This document shows positions 1-7,535 of a stretch of DNA of 64,000 nucleotides, piece after piece. This DNA comes from an uncultured beta proteobacterium. GTDB taxonomy: Bacteria > Pseudomonadota > Gammaproteobacteria > Burkholderiales > Burkholderiaceae_C. The position numbers and the translations under genes are program-made. Below the pieces are notes generated by a model, which saw nothing but the letters and a program-made list of their open reading frames with translations, was not told where the DNA came from and searched no databases. Each line of letters starts with the position of its first letter. Positions within the stretch are counted from its first letter, which is position 1. The DNA is taken from positions 1 through 64,000 of the forward strand of contig CAIPZV010000084.1 in assembly GCA_903869595.1 (NCBI GenBank), in the 5' to 3' direction.

Positions 1-1
1 A

Positions 2-270
2 GCCGCTCCGGCCAAAAAAGCAGCGCCTGCGAAGAAAGCCGCACCGGCTAAGAAAGCAGCACCTGCGAAGAAAGCCGCTCCGGCCAAAAAAGCAGCGCCT
101 GCAAAGAAAGCCGCGCCGGCTAAAAAGGCAGCACCTGCAAAGAAAGCCGCACCGGCTAAGAAGGCAGCACCTGCGAAGAAAGCCGCTCCGGCTAAAAAGG
201 CCACCGCCAAAAAAGCAGCTCCTGCTAAAAAGGCTGCACCGGCTAAGAAAGCAGCTGCGAAAAAAGCCGC
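2..270 (+). repeat. In-frame tandem repeat array coding PAKKAA units
   Basis: Units of 18 bp, often alternating as 36-bp pairs with synonymous changes (aaa/aag, gcc/gca/gcg), encode P-A-K-K-A-A. The array degrades towards the 3' end, with A-T-A-K-K and A-A-A-K-K variants. Copy number may vary between strains by slippage or recombination; that is inference. Confidence 0.85.
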
Positions 271-358
271 TGCCCCCGAGAAGCCTGCTGCCCCTGCGGC
301 ACAGACCACGCTCAACCCTAAGGCCGCCTGGCCTTTCCCGAGCGCTTCGAAGCCCTGA
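2..358 (+). CDS. Histone H1-like Lys/Ala/Pro-rich DNA-binding protein (5' truncated)
   Basis: The reading frame enters from the left edge, so the start is missing; 118 residues and the stop codon are visible. The protein is almost entirely repeats of P-A-K-K-A-A, followed by a short tail ending T-L-N-P-K-A-A-W-P-F-P. This composition and tail match the AlgP/histone H1-like proteins of Burkholderiales, which bind DNA through their lysines and compact the nucleoid. That family assignment comes from composition and the tail, since there is no globular domain in the visible part. A rho-independent terminator lies 20 bp past the stop. The exact product name is uncertain. Confidence 0.75.
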   Translation, partial: AAPAKKAAPAKKAAPAKKAAPAKKAAPAKKAAPAKKAAPAKKAAPAKKAAPAKKAAPAKKAAPAKKATAKKAAPAKKAAPAKKAAAKKAAAPEKPAAPAAQTTLNPKAAWPFPSASKP

Positions 359-378
359 TTTATTTCAGCTTCGAACCC

Positions 379-414
379 AAGCCCGGCATGCTTTCGCGTG
401 CTGGGCTTTTTTTT
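379..414 (+). terminator. Rho-independent terminator of the H1-like gene
   Basis: A 13-bp stem (AAGCCCGGCATGC with GCGTGCTGGGCTT, two G-U wobbles) with a TTTC loop is followed directly by a run of T residues. It sits just past the stop codon at 358. Confidence 0.9.
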
Positions 415-544
415 ATGCGGTACCCGCAAGGTCATCACCAATTGCCGAGTGTTCATCGATGCAGAGCCGCCTTCCAATCTGCACGCTGATTGGCCTGGCA
501 GACCAGGCAAGTCGTTATTCGGGCGCACCCTCCGGATGGTCTTT

Positions 545-1453
545 TTAATCCAAAGTCGCGCTCATCAAGATCCAGCCTTCCTGGGAATCCAGAATTTGTA
601 ATGTGCAAAAGGGTGCGTAGGCGGCTTGTAATTCCTCCGCCTGGCGCTCCAATATGCCGGACAAGAGCAGCCGACCGCCGCTTTGTGTCAGGCTGCACAA
701 CAAAGGGGCGAGCACTTTCAGGGGTGACGACAGAATGTTGGCCACCACCAAGTCATAGCGGCCCGTGGCGGCATCGGGTAAACCGGCATTCAGCGTAACG
801 CTGTTGTTGTTGGCATTGTCCCGCGTAGCCTGCACCGCCGCTGGATCAATGTCCACGGCGCATACGCCTTTGGCGCCGAACTTGGCCGCAGCGATAGCCA
901 AAATGCCTGAACCGCAGCCATAGTCCAGCACCGTGGTGGGCAGCGGGTTGCGGGCGATCCAACTGAGGCACATACGCGTAGTGGGGTGGGTGCCGGTACC
1001 AAAAGCCAGGCCCGGGTCGAGCACGATACTGTGACTGGCAGCAGCCGGGAGTTGGTGCCAACTGGGTACGATCCAAAAACTGGGTGTAATTTCTACGGGC
1101 GCGAACTGCGCTTGGGTCAAGCGCACCCAGTCCTGGTCGGCAATCGTGGCGACGCCTTGTAGCGCGCAATCACTAAAAAAATCTTGCGCTTGCAAAATCC
1201 GACCGGCCTCAAGCGCTTGGGCTTCACCACTAAACAGCGCCAAGACCACCGAACGCTCCCAGCCGTCGCGTGGCGCGGGCATGCCCGGTTCACCAAACAA
1301 AGCCTGTTCCGCATCGGTATGGGCGTCGGCGTCTTCGACACTAACGCTTAAGGCGTCCAGCGCTTGCAAGGCATCGCTCAGGGTTTCGACCAGGCTCTGC
1401 GGGCACACCAGGCGCAATTCGTACAGACTTGCTTCAGCGTTTGTGCTGTTCAA
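545..1453 (-). CDS. prmA: Ribosomal protein L11 methyltransferase PrmA
   Basis: SAM-dependent enzyme that methylates ribosomal protein L11. The N-terminal substrate-recognition part (L-Y-E-L-R-L-V) is followed by the class I methyltransferase signature [15 protein letters not shown], the acidic V-D-I-D-P strand, and the family motif V-V-A-N-I-L. It is the last gene of the minus-strand run accB-accC-prmA. No ATG exists at the expected position: homologues begin at the residue coded by CTG at 1426, a TTG with an upstream TGGAG is at 1453 (overlapping accC by 20 bp), and a GTG lies at 1486. I chose the TTG; the function is secure and the start is not. Confidence 0.9.
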   Translation of the reverse strand: MNSTNAEASLYELRLVCPQSLVETLSDALQALDALSVSVEDADAHTDAEQALFGEPGMPAPRDGWERSVVLALFSGEAQALEAGRILQAQDFFSDCALQGVATIADQDWVRLTQAQFAPVEITPSFWIVPSWHQLPAAASHSIVLDPGLAFGTGTHPTTRMCLSWIARNPLPTTVLDYGCGSGILAIAAAKFGAKGVCAVDIDPAAVQATRDNANNNSVTLNAGLPDAATGRYDLVVANILSSPLKVLAPLLCSLTQSGGRLLLSGILERQAEELQAAYAPFCTLQILDSQEGWILMSATLD

Positions 1454-2783
1454 GCCAATGCTCCAGATAATGAATATTGGTGCCACCGGCCATGAACTTG
1501 GAGTCCACCATCAACTCCCGGTGCAGCGGAATATTGGTGCTGATGCCCTCCACGGCGGTTTCCAACAAGGCCGTGCGCATGCGGGCCAGCGCTTGCTCGC
1601 GCGTGTCGCCGTGCACAATCAGTTTGCCAATCATGGAGTCGTAATAAGGCGGGACAAAATAATTGGAATAAATATGCGAATCCACCCGCACACCAGGCCC
1701 GCCCGGCGCGTGCCAGGTGGTGATGCGGCCGGGGGAGGGCGTGAATTTGAAGGGGTCTTCGGCGTTGATGCGGCACTCAATCGCATGGCCGGAAATCGTG
1801 ATCTGGCGCTGCGTGAAGGGCAGTTTTTCACCGGCAGCCACCATGATTTGCGTCTTCACAATGTCAATGCCGGTCACCATTTCAGTCACCGGGTGCTCCA
1901 CTTGCACGCGGGTATTCATCTCGATGAAATAAAACTCGCCCGCTTCATACAAAAACTCGAAGGTGCCGGCGCCCCGGTAACCCATCTTTTTACAGGCGCT
2001 AACGCATCGTTCGCCGATACGTTCAATCAATTTACGGTTGATGCCGGGGGCTGGCGCCTCTTCCAGAATTTTCTGGTGGCGTCTTTGCATGGAGCAGTCG
2101 CGCTCGCCCAAATAGACCGCGTTTTTAAAGGAGTCGGCCAGAATCTGGATTTCAATATGGCGCGGGTTTTGGAGAAATTTCTCCATATACACCGCTGGAT
2201 TGCCAAAGGCCGCGCCGGCCTCGGCCTTGGTCATGGCCACCGCATTGATCAGCGCTGCTTCGGTATGCACCACGCGCATGCCGCGCCCGCCGCCGCCGCC
2301 AGCAGCCTTGATGATGACCGGATAACCTACGCTTTTCGCGATCTTGCGCACCTGGGCCGGGTCATCGGGCAACTCGCCCTCCGAGCCGGGCACGCAAGGC
2401 ACGCCCGCGCGGATCATGGCTTGTTTGGCTGATACCTTGTCGCCCATGATGCGGATAGATTCGGGTGTAGGCCCGATAAATTGGAAACCACTTTTTTCCA
2501 CCCGCTCGGCAAAATCCGCGTTTTCGCTTAAAAAGCCATAGCCGGGATGGATGGCCTCGGCGTCGGTCACTTCGGCGGCCGAAATAATGGCCGGCATATT
2601 CAGATAGCTCAGGTTGGAGGCTGCTGGTCCGATGCAGACAGCTTCTTCCGCCAGGCGTACGTATTTCGCGTCGCGGTCGGCTTCGGAGTACACCATCACC
2701 GCGCGCACGCCCAGCTCGCGGCAGGCGCGCTGGATGCGCAGCGCAATTTCGCCGCGGTTGGCGATCAGGATTTTTTTAAACAT
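1434..2783 (-). CDS. accC: Acetyl-CoA carboxylase, biotin carboxylase subunit
   Basis: Carboxylates the biotin on AccB with ATP and bicarbonate, the first half-reaction of fatty acid synthesis. At 449 residues it has the same length as the E. coli enzyme. It starts [14 protein letters not shown], carries the ATP-grasp glycine-rich loop [12 protein letters not shown] near residues 158-170 and the active-site stretch [14 protein letters not shown] near 288-301. It follows accB by 9 bp, so the two are clearly co-transcribed. Confidence 0.98.
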   Translation of the reverse strand: MFKKILIANRGEIALRIQRACRELGVRAVMVYSEADRDAKYVRLAEEAVCIGPAASNLSYLNMPAIISAAEVTDAEAIHPGYGFLSENADFAERVEKSGFQFIGPTPESIRIMGDKVSAKQAMIRAGVPCVPGSEGELPDDPAQVRKIAKSVGYPVIIKAAGGGGGRGMRVVHTEAALINAVAMTKAEAGAAFGNPAVYMEKFLQNPRHIEIQILADSFKNAVYLGERDCSMQRRHQKILEEAPAPGINRKLIERIGERCVSACKKMGYRGAGTFEFLYEAGEFYFIEMNTRVQVEHPVTEMVTGIDIVKTQIMVAAGEKLPFTQRQITISGHAIECRINAEDPFKFTPSPGRITTWHAPGGPGVRVDSHIYSNYFVPPYYDSMIGKLIVHGDTREQALARMRTALLETAVEGISTNIPLHRELMVDSKFMAGGTNIHYLEHWLEQHKR

Positions 2784-2792
2784 GGCTGGGCG

Positions 2793-3260
2793 TTATTCGA
2801 TCGTGAGCAGGGTTTGCCCGTATTCCACCGCCTGGCCGTTCTCGCATAAAATCTGGACTACTTTGCCAGATTTGTCCGCCTCAATCTCATTGAGAATCTT
2901 CATGGCTTCAATAATGCAGATGGTGTCGCCCTCTTTCACCATATCGCCTACTTCCACGAAGGCTTTGGCGCCGGGGGACGAAGAGCGGTAGAAAGTGCCG
3001 ACCATCGGCGACTTGACGGTGTGCAGCGGGCTGAGTTCAGGTGCTGGCGCTTCGGCGGCGGCAGAGGGCGCGACCTGCGGTGCCATGGGAGCTTGCGGCG
3101 CACCCGCTACTACCGCAGCAGGGGCTGGCGCAAAGCTTTGCACCACGGCTTGCGGCCCTTTGACGATGCGTACCTTGCCCTCGGCCTCGGTAATTTCCAG
3201 CTCCGAGACATTGGAGTCGGAGACCAGGTCGATCAGGGTCTTGAGTTTGCGTAAATCCAT
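2793..3260 (-). CDS. accB: Acetyl-CoA carboxylase, biotin carboxyl carrier protein
   Basis: Small carrier of the biotin group for acetyl-CoA carboxylase, 155 residues. It has an N-terminal helical part (M-D-L-R-K-L-K), an Ala/Pro-rich linker around residues 40-75, and a C-terminal biotinyl domain with the motif I-E-A-M-K-I-L-N, where Lys-121 should be biotinylated. An in-frame upstream codon would add five residues, but a perfect AAGGAGGA five bases before the ATG at 3260 fixes the start. A phased A/T-rich repeat array lies about 50-110 bp upstream and may control the operon. Confidence 0.97.
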   Translation of the reverse strand: MDLRKLKTLIDLVSDSNVSELEITEAEGKVRIVKGPQAVVQSFAPAPAAVVAGAPQAPMAPQVAPSAAAEAPAPELSPLHTVKSPMVGTFYRSSSPGAKAFVEVGDMVKEGDTICIIEAMKILNEIEADKSGKVVQILCENGQAVEYGQTLLTIE

Positions 3261-3313
3261 GGATCCTCCTTGCATTTGATGGGGGACAGCGGCGACGCCA
3301 CCCTCTCAAACAT

Positions 3314-3370
3314 GTTAAAAATACTTTAAATGAGTTAAAAGCGGTTAAAAATATTCTAACGTGGGTTAAA
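3314..3370 (-). promoter_or_regulatory. Helically phased TTTAAC-like array upstream of accBC
   Basis: Read on the minus strand, six TTTAAC-like hexamers (TTTAAC, GTTAGA, TTTAAC, TTTAAC, TTTAAA, TTTAAC) occupy 3365-3370, 3355-3360, 3344-3349, 3334-3339, 3325-3330 and 3314-3319, a step of 9-11 bp. A TAGAAT hexamer at 3353-3358 could be a -10 box inside the array. It may be an operator for a cooperatively binding regulator or a curved promoter. No protein is known to me for it. Confidence 0.5.
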
Positions 3371-3419
3371 TTGCAGTATCGCGAATAAATCGGCGGCTCA
3401 GGCAGTAGCGGTAGGGTGG

Positions 3420-3974
3420 CTATCTTAAACCACGCCATTGATCCAGGTCTTGCTGGCTTATGCGCCCGAGCTTGCGCTGCGCGATGTGGCCGTCGCTTGC
3501 AAACACCACGGTAAAGGGCAGGCTTCCGGTCAAGTTGCCCAACTCGCGGCTCAGTTCGGTGCCCTCAAGCCCCGCCATGCCAAGCGCAAAAGACAGCGGA
3601 CTGGCCTTTAGAAAGCTTTGCACCCGTTCCGGCTTATCGACGGCTAAACCAAGAACTTGCCAGCCATTGGCTTTATTTTGTTGATAGAAAGCTTCAATTA
3701 GCGGAAGTTCTTCGATACAGGGCGGACACCAGGTGGCCCAAAAATTGACCAGCAAAGGACGCCCTTGAAAGCTTTGCATGGCAAAAGTTTGGCCTTGCGG
3801 GCTGGTCCATTGGCGCGCCCACAGCCCGGCAGGTGCGGCATCTTGCACCGGGCGATTGCGCCACCAAAAGGCGCCTATACCCGCTCCCAAGGCCGTTGCG
3901 GCCAGCGCCCCCAGTGCCCAGCGGCGGCGCGGCGGTGCCTGTGGGGCGATTTCAGGTGCTTGCATCCTGCCCAT
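3420..3974 (-). CDS. TlpA/ResA-type membrane-anchored thioredoxin
   Basis: A 184-residue thiol-disulfide oxidoreductase. An Arg-rich stretch (residues 16-18) and a hydrophobic segment (about 19-38) should anchor it to the inner membrane with the thioredoxin fold in the periplasm. The active site W-C-P-P-C is at residues 82-86, and the cis-proline region reads G-S-L-P-F-T-V-V. Members of this family reduce apocytochromes or other periplasmic proteins; the specific partner cannot be told here. The start overlaps the 3' end of the upstream unknown gene, so translational coupling is likely. ATG codons at 3974 and 3965 are both possible. Confidence 0.88.
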   Translation of the reverse strand: MGRMQAPEIAPQAPPRRRWALGALAATALGAGIGAFWWRNRPVQDAAPAGLWARQWTSPQGQTFAMQSFQGRPLLVNFWATWCPPCIEELPLIEAFYQQNKANGWQVLGLAVDKPERVQSFLKASPLSFALGMAGLEGTELSRELGNLTGSLPFTVVFASDGHIAQRKLGRISQQDLDQWRGLR

Positions 3975-4554
3975 TGTCCATCAAACTGCGTAAGGCCTTG
4001 GCATCCCCACGCCAGCGCCGCCCTTTCACGTCCGATTGCAGCGCGCCCCGGATGCCATCCAGATCGTTCACCAGCAAGTGCAGGCCCAGATAGGATTTGA
4101 AGTCTTCACACCAGACTTGCACACTGAGCGCATCCACCGTATCGCCATGTAAGCCCGTGACCTGACTAGCCTGAAAGCGCACGCCCATGTCGATTAAGGT
4201 AATTTCGGCTATTTTGGAGTCTTCGCAAAACAATTGGAGGTAAATGTCGGAGTGCCGGGTGGCTGTGCCGCGCCAGACCGCACCACCGAGATGGGGTTGA
4301 AAACGCGCCAGCCGCTCCATCCAGACGAGGGCGATACCGCGCAGCACGCCAAGCTCCAAGGCCTGGCTTTCGGGGCAAAAAATGGCGATGTATTCTTGCA
4401 CCGCCTGCTCCATGGTTTCATGGTCGGGCAGGCCCTGGCGCGACGACAAGCCCAGTTGCTGGGCCGCGCGGCGCTTGGCCGCACCAAAGTCCAGCCCTTC
4501 TTCCACCACCGAGCGCGCTGCTACTGCCGCTATTTCCGCTTTGATGCTGTCCAT
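3952..4554 (-). CDS. Conserved protein of unknown function, divergent from mpl
   Basis: About 200 residues beginning M-D-S-I-K-A-E-I. It is soluble-looking, with mixed helix and strand, no signal peptide and no catalytic motif that I recognise. Its 3' end overlaps the TlpA-like gene. The reading frame stays open and protein-like upstream (L-L-Y-G-H-R-A-A-G-H-N-A-A precedes the chosen Met), so a start at 4650 or 4656, inside the first codons of mpl, is possible. I gave the shorter form because it avoids that overlap. I do not assign a function. Confidence 0.7.
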   Translation of the reverse strand: MDSIKAEIAAVAARSVVEEGLDFGAAKRRAAQQLGLSSRQGLPDHETMEQAVQEYIAIFCPESQALELGVLRGIALVWMERLARFQPHLGGAVWRGTATRHSDIYLQLFCEDSKIAEITLIDMGVRFQASQVTGLHGDTVDALSVQVWCEDFKSYLGLHLLVNDLDGIRGALQSDVKGRRWRGDAKALRSLMDNGQDAST

Positions 4555-4642
4555 CGCCGCATTGTGCCCCGCCGCGCGATGCCCATAAAGCAAAGTGCCA
4601 AGATCGTCTGGCTGGCCCAGGGACGGTCGGTAAAATTCGCTG

Positions 4643-6049
4643 ATGCACATACACATATTGGGGATTTGCGGCACGTTTATGGGCGGGCTGGCAGCCCTGG
4701 CGCGCGAGGCCGGGCATCGGGTGACGGGCTGCGATGCCGGTGTGTACCCGCCCATGAGCGATCAGTTGCGCGATCTGGGCATCGAGGTGATGCAAGGTTT
4801 TGGGGCTGAGCAAGTGGCCCTGGCGCCGGACATCTGGGTGGTGGGCAATGTGGTCAGCCGCGCCCGCAATGCCGATGGCAGCGCCAAATTTCCGCTGATG
4901 GAAGCGATTCTGGACCAGGGCTTGCCCTACACCAGTGGCCCGCAATGGCTGTCCGAGCACCTGCTGACCGGACGCCATGTGCTGGCAGTAGCCGGTACCC
5001 ACGGCAAAACCACGACCACCGCCATGCTGAGCTGGATTTTGGAACACGCGGGTCTGGAGCCGGGTTTTTTGGTCGGCGGCGTGCCGCTGAACTTTGGCGT
5101 GTCGGCCCGACTTGGGCGCGGCGCAGCCTTTGTGATCGAGGCGGATGAATACGACACCGCGTTTTTTGATAAACGCAGTAAGTTTGTGCATTACCGCCCG
5201 CGCACCGCCATCTTGAACAACCTGGAATTCGACCACGCTGACATTTTTGACAACTTGCAAGCCATCGAGCGGCAGTTCCACCATTTGCTGCGTACCGTGC
5301 CGTCCAACGGGCGGGTGGTGGTCAACGGGCTGGAAGAAAGTCTGGCGCGGGTGCTGCAAATGGGTTGCTGGAGCGAGGTACGCAGCTTCGGCGCGGCAGT
5401 CAGCGATTTCACCGCCGAGGGCGACCCACAAGATTTTGCCGTGCTGCACCAAGGCGCGCAGGTGGCGCGCTTGCGCTGGGCCTTGGGTGGCGTGCACAAC
5501 CAGCTCAATGCCCTGGCCGCCATCGCAGCGGCAGACCACCTGGGCGTGAGTCCGGCGGCTGCGGCCCTGGCTTTGCAAGAGTTTGAAAACGTCAAGCGCC
5601 GCATGGAAGTGCGCGGGCGCATCGCACTGGCGGGAAAGCAGTCAGCGCCCCTGGTTACGGTCTACGACGATTTTGCGCACCACCCCACGGCCATACGTAC
5701 CACGCTAGACGGTTTGCGCCGCCAGGTCGGAGCGGAGCGGATTATGGCGGTGTTTGAGCCGCGCTCCAACACCATGAAACTTGGCGCCATGAAAGCGCAA
5801 TTACCCTGGAGCCTGGAAGAGGCGGATCTGGCCTTTTGCCATAGTGGTGGCCTAGGCTGGGATGCGCACGAGGCCTTGGCGCCTATGGGTGCGCGCGTTA
5901 GGGTCGCCGATTCGGTGGATGCGCTGGTGCAGCAACTGCGCGCTGTGGTACAGCCGGGCGACCACATTGTGTGCATGAGCAATGGCGGCTTTGGCGGTAT
6001 CCACGTCAAGTTGCTTGAGTCCTTGCAGCAGGCTGCGCCTCAAGCGTAA
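4643..6049 (+). CDS. mpl: UDP-N-acetylmuramate:L-Ala-gamma-D-Glu-meso-DAP ligase
   Basis: Recycles peptidoglycan by joining the released tripeptide L-Ala-gamma-D-Glu-meso-DAP to UDP-MurNAc in one ATP-dependent step. The 468-residue protein opens M-H-I-H-I-L-G-I-C-G-T-F-M-G-G, the Mpl version of the Mur ligase N-terminus (MurC has H-F-V-G-I-G-G). It carries the P-loop G-T-H-G-K-T-T-T at 118-125 and the motif V-Y-D-D-F-A-H-H-P-T-A of the MurC/Mpl subgroup. It stands apart from the main mur cluster and is divergent from a gene of unknown function. No clear ribosome binding site precedes it. Confidence 0.96.
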   Translation: MHIHILGICGTFMGGLAALAREAGHRVTGCDAGVYPPMSDQLRDLGIEVMQGFGAEQVALAPDIWVVGNVVSRARNADGSAKFPLMEAILDQGLPYTSGPQWLSEHLLTGRHVLAVAGTHGKTTTTAMLSWILEHAGLEPGFLVGGVPLNFGVSARLGRGAAFVIEADEYDTAFFDKRSKFVHYRPRTAILNNLEFDHADIFDNLQAIERQFHHLLRTVPSNGRVVVNGLEESLARVLQMGCWSEVRSFGAAVSDFTAEGDPQDFAVLHQGAQVARLRWALGGVHNQLNALAAIAAADHLGVSPAAAALALQEFENVKRRMEVRGRIALAGKQSAPLVTVYDDFAHHPTAIRTTLDGLRRQVGAERIMAVFEPRSNTMKLGAMKAQLPWSLEEADLAFCHSGGLGWDAHEALAPMGARVRVADSVDALVQQLRAVVQPGDHIVCMSNGGFGGIHVKLLESLQQAAPQA

Positions 6050-6215
6050 GCGCGGCTGCGGGGCGGCCAGCCCGTACGGTGATCCTCAGGATGAGGCAAT
6101 GAAATAGGACGGCATAGGACACTGTGCACAGGAGCTAAGCCAAGAAGCTGGCACCCGTGCGCGCCAACGCCGCCCGCCCGCATGGGTCCGGCGCGGCCAC
6201 ATCCGCCGGCCTTAT

Positions 6216-7319
6216 TCAGGTCGCAGCACTGCGGCGCACCTGGCGCGCTTTTACCGATTGCGACAGGCTTTCTAAGCTGCTGAGCGAATCGTCCCAGCCC
6301 AGGCAGGCGTCGGTAATGCTTTGGCCGTAGTGCAAATCGGCCACAGCGTCTTTGCCTGGTGTGAATTTTTGCGCCCCAGCGTGCAAATGGCTTTCCACCA
6401 TCACGCCAAAAATGCGGGTTGAACCTTGTGCTAACTGGCCTGCAATATCCCTGGCCACGTCCACTTGTTTTTGGTGTTGCTTGCTGCTGTTGGCGTGGCT
6501 GCAATCGACCATCAGGGTTTGCGGCAGGCCTGCTTTGGCCAGGTCCTGGCAAGCGCTCTCCACGCTTTTTGCGTCGTAATTGGGCGCCTTGCCGCCGCGC
6601 AAAATCACGTGGCAATCTGGGTTGCCTTGGGTTTGCACAATCGCTACCTGGCCGTTTTTGTGCACCGATAAAAAGTGGTGACCGCCGGCAGCCGCTTGGA
6701 TCGCATCGGTAGCGATTTTGATGTTGCCATCGGTGCCATTTTTAAAACCAATAGGGGCCGACAGGCCCGAGGCCAGTTCGCGGTGCACCTGGCTTTCGGT
6801 GGTACGAGCGCCGATGGCGCCCCAGGCAATCAAATCGCCCAAGTATTGCGGTGAAATCACATCTAAAAATTCGCTACCTGCTGGCAACCCCAGGCGGTTG
6901 ATGTCGATCAGCAACTGGCGCGCAATGCGCAGGCCTTCATCGATGCGAAAGCTTTCGTCCAAATAGGGGTCGTTGATCAGGCCTTTCCAGCCGATGGTGG
7001 TACGTGGTTTCTCGAAGTACACCCGCATCACGATTTCCAAAGTGTCGGCGTAATGGTCGCGCTGTTCTTTGAGGCGCTTGGCATAGTCCAGCGCGGCGAC
7101 AGGGTCGTGGATAGAGCAGGGGCCGATGATGACCAGCAGACGGTCATCTTTGCCGTTCATGATGTTTTGGATGCGCTTGCGGGTGGAGGAGACCAGGCCT
7201 TCCACCGGCGTGCCGCTGATGGGGAAAAAGCGGATTAAATGTTCAGGGGGCGGCAGCACGGTAATGTCCTTGATACGTTCGTCGTCGGTAATGCTGGTGC
7301 GGTCGGCGCTGGCGGTCAT
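6216..7319 (-). CDS. aroG: 3-deoxy-7-phosphoheptulonate synthase (DAHP synthase, class I)
   Basis: Condenses phosphoenolpyruvate and erythrose 4-phosphate, the first step of the shikimate pathway. The 367-residue protein is of the AroF/G/H type: L-L-V-I-I-G-P-C-S-I-H-D, M-R-V-Y-F-E-K-P-R-T-T-I-G-W-K-G, S-A-P-I-G-F-K-N-G-T-D-G and L-M-V-D-C-S-H-A-N-S are all present. An AGAGGA precedes the ATG. The paralogue (F-, W- or Y-sensitive) cannot be named from sequence alone, so the symbol is generic. Upstream lie a leader peptide full of Phe, Tyr and Trp codons and an intrinsic terminator, so transcription is probably attenuated by the aromatic amino acid supply. Confidence 0.96.
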   Translation of the reverse strand: MTASADRTSITDDERIKDITVLPPPEHLIRFFPISGTPVEGLVSSTRKRIQNIMNGKDDRLLVIIGPCSIHDPVAALDYAKRLKEQRDHYADTLEIVMRVYFEKPRTTIGWKGLINDPYLDESFRIDEGLRIARQLLIDINRLGLPAGSEFLDVISPQYLGDLIAWGAIGARTTESQVHRELASGLSAPIGFKNGTDGNIKIATDAIQAAAGGHHFLSVHKNGQVAIVQTQGNPDCHVILRGGKAPNYDAKSVESACQDLAKAGLPQTLMVDCSHANSSKQHQKQVDVARDIAGQLAQGSTRIFGVMVESHLHAGAQKFTPGKDAVADLHYGQSITDACLGWDDSLSSLESLSQSVKARQVRRSAAT

Positions 7320-7361
7320 TGCAGATTTCCTCTTGCAGGTAGTTCAAAAAAATGAAGGCAT

Positions 7362-7389
7362 AAAAAAACCGCCGGGGAGGCCGGCGGTT
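7362..7389 (-). terminator. Attenuator terminator ahead of aroG
   Basis: On the minus strand, a perfect 9-bp stem AACCGCCGG/CCGGCGGTT with a 5-nt loop runs into a stretch of T residues. It lies between the leader peptide stop (7424) and the aroG start (7319), so it would end transcription before aroG. Its 5' arm with the two bases before it (GAACCGCCGG) can instead pair with CCGGC and GGTTC inside the leader cistron, forming an antiterminator. Confidence 0.85.
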
Positions 7390-7443
7390 CGGGGAATTCG
7401 GTACGCTTTGTAAGTGCTTGCGTTCAGAACCCTCTCACGCCGG
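7381..7443 (-). promoter_or_regulatory. Antiterminator pairing region of the aroG leader
   Basis: CCGGC (7439-7443) and GGTTC (7427-7431), separated by a 7-nt bulge at the end of the leader cistron, are complementary to GCCGG (7381-7385) and GAACC (7386-7390), which overlap the 5' arm of the terminator. This is ten base pairs that exclude the terminator. A ribosome at the leader stop would cover GGTTC; one stalled at the aromatic codons would not. Confidence 0.65.
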
Positions 7444-7492
7444 GAGCGTTAGAGAACCAAAAGTAGCTAAAGTAAAGGCGCGAAAAATTCAT
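7424..7492 (-). CDS. Aromatic amino acid leader peptide of aroG
   Basis: A 22-codon ATG-to-TGA cistron. Residues 7-13 read Y-F-S-Y-F-W-F, with Phe also at 3 and 22, so eight of 22 codons are for Phe, Tyr or Trp. This density and the downstream terminator/antiterminator pair are the hallmarks of a transcription attenuator like those of trp and phe operons. There is no convincing Shine-Dalgarno. A possible -10 (TACATT on the minus strand, 7500-7505) lies so near the ATG that the message might be almost leaderless. The cistron is too short for ordinary gene finders. Confidence 0.75.
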   Translation of the reverse strand: MNFSRLYFSYFWFSNAPGVRGF

Positions 7493-7535
7493 GGGTATGA
7501 ATGTAACACAGCAGGTCTTACACGGAATTGACGAC

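Noticed and set aside
2..270. CRISPR-like or satellite array at the left edge
   Set aside because: Units are contiguous, in frame and code for PAKKAA; there are no unique spacers.
1146..2432. Plus-strand open frame of 428 codons opposite accC
   Set aside because: It is a mirror of the accC coding frame with His/Gly-rich composition and no family match; accC on the other strand is certain.
4418..5578. Minus-strand open frame of 386 codons opposite mpl
   Set aside because: Gln/His/Arg-rich shadow; mpl has all family motifs.
6050..6215. Structured RNA or terminator between mpl and aroG
   Set aside because: Only weak G/C-rich pairings without a T run; nothing that stands out from local composition.
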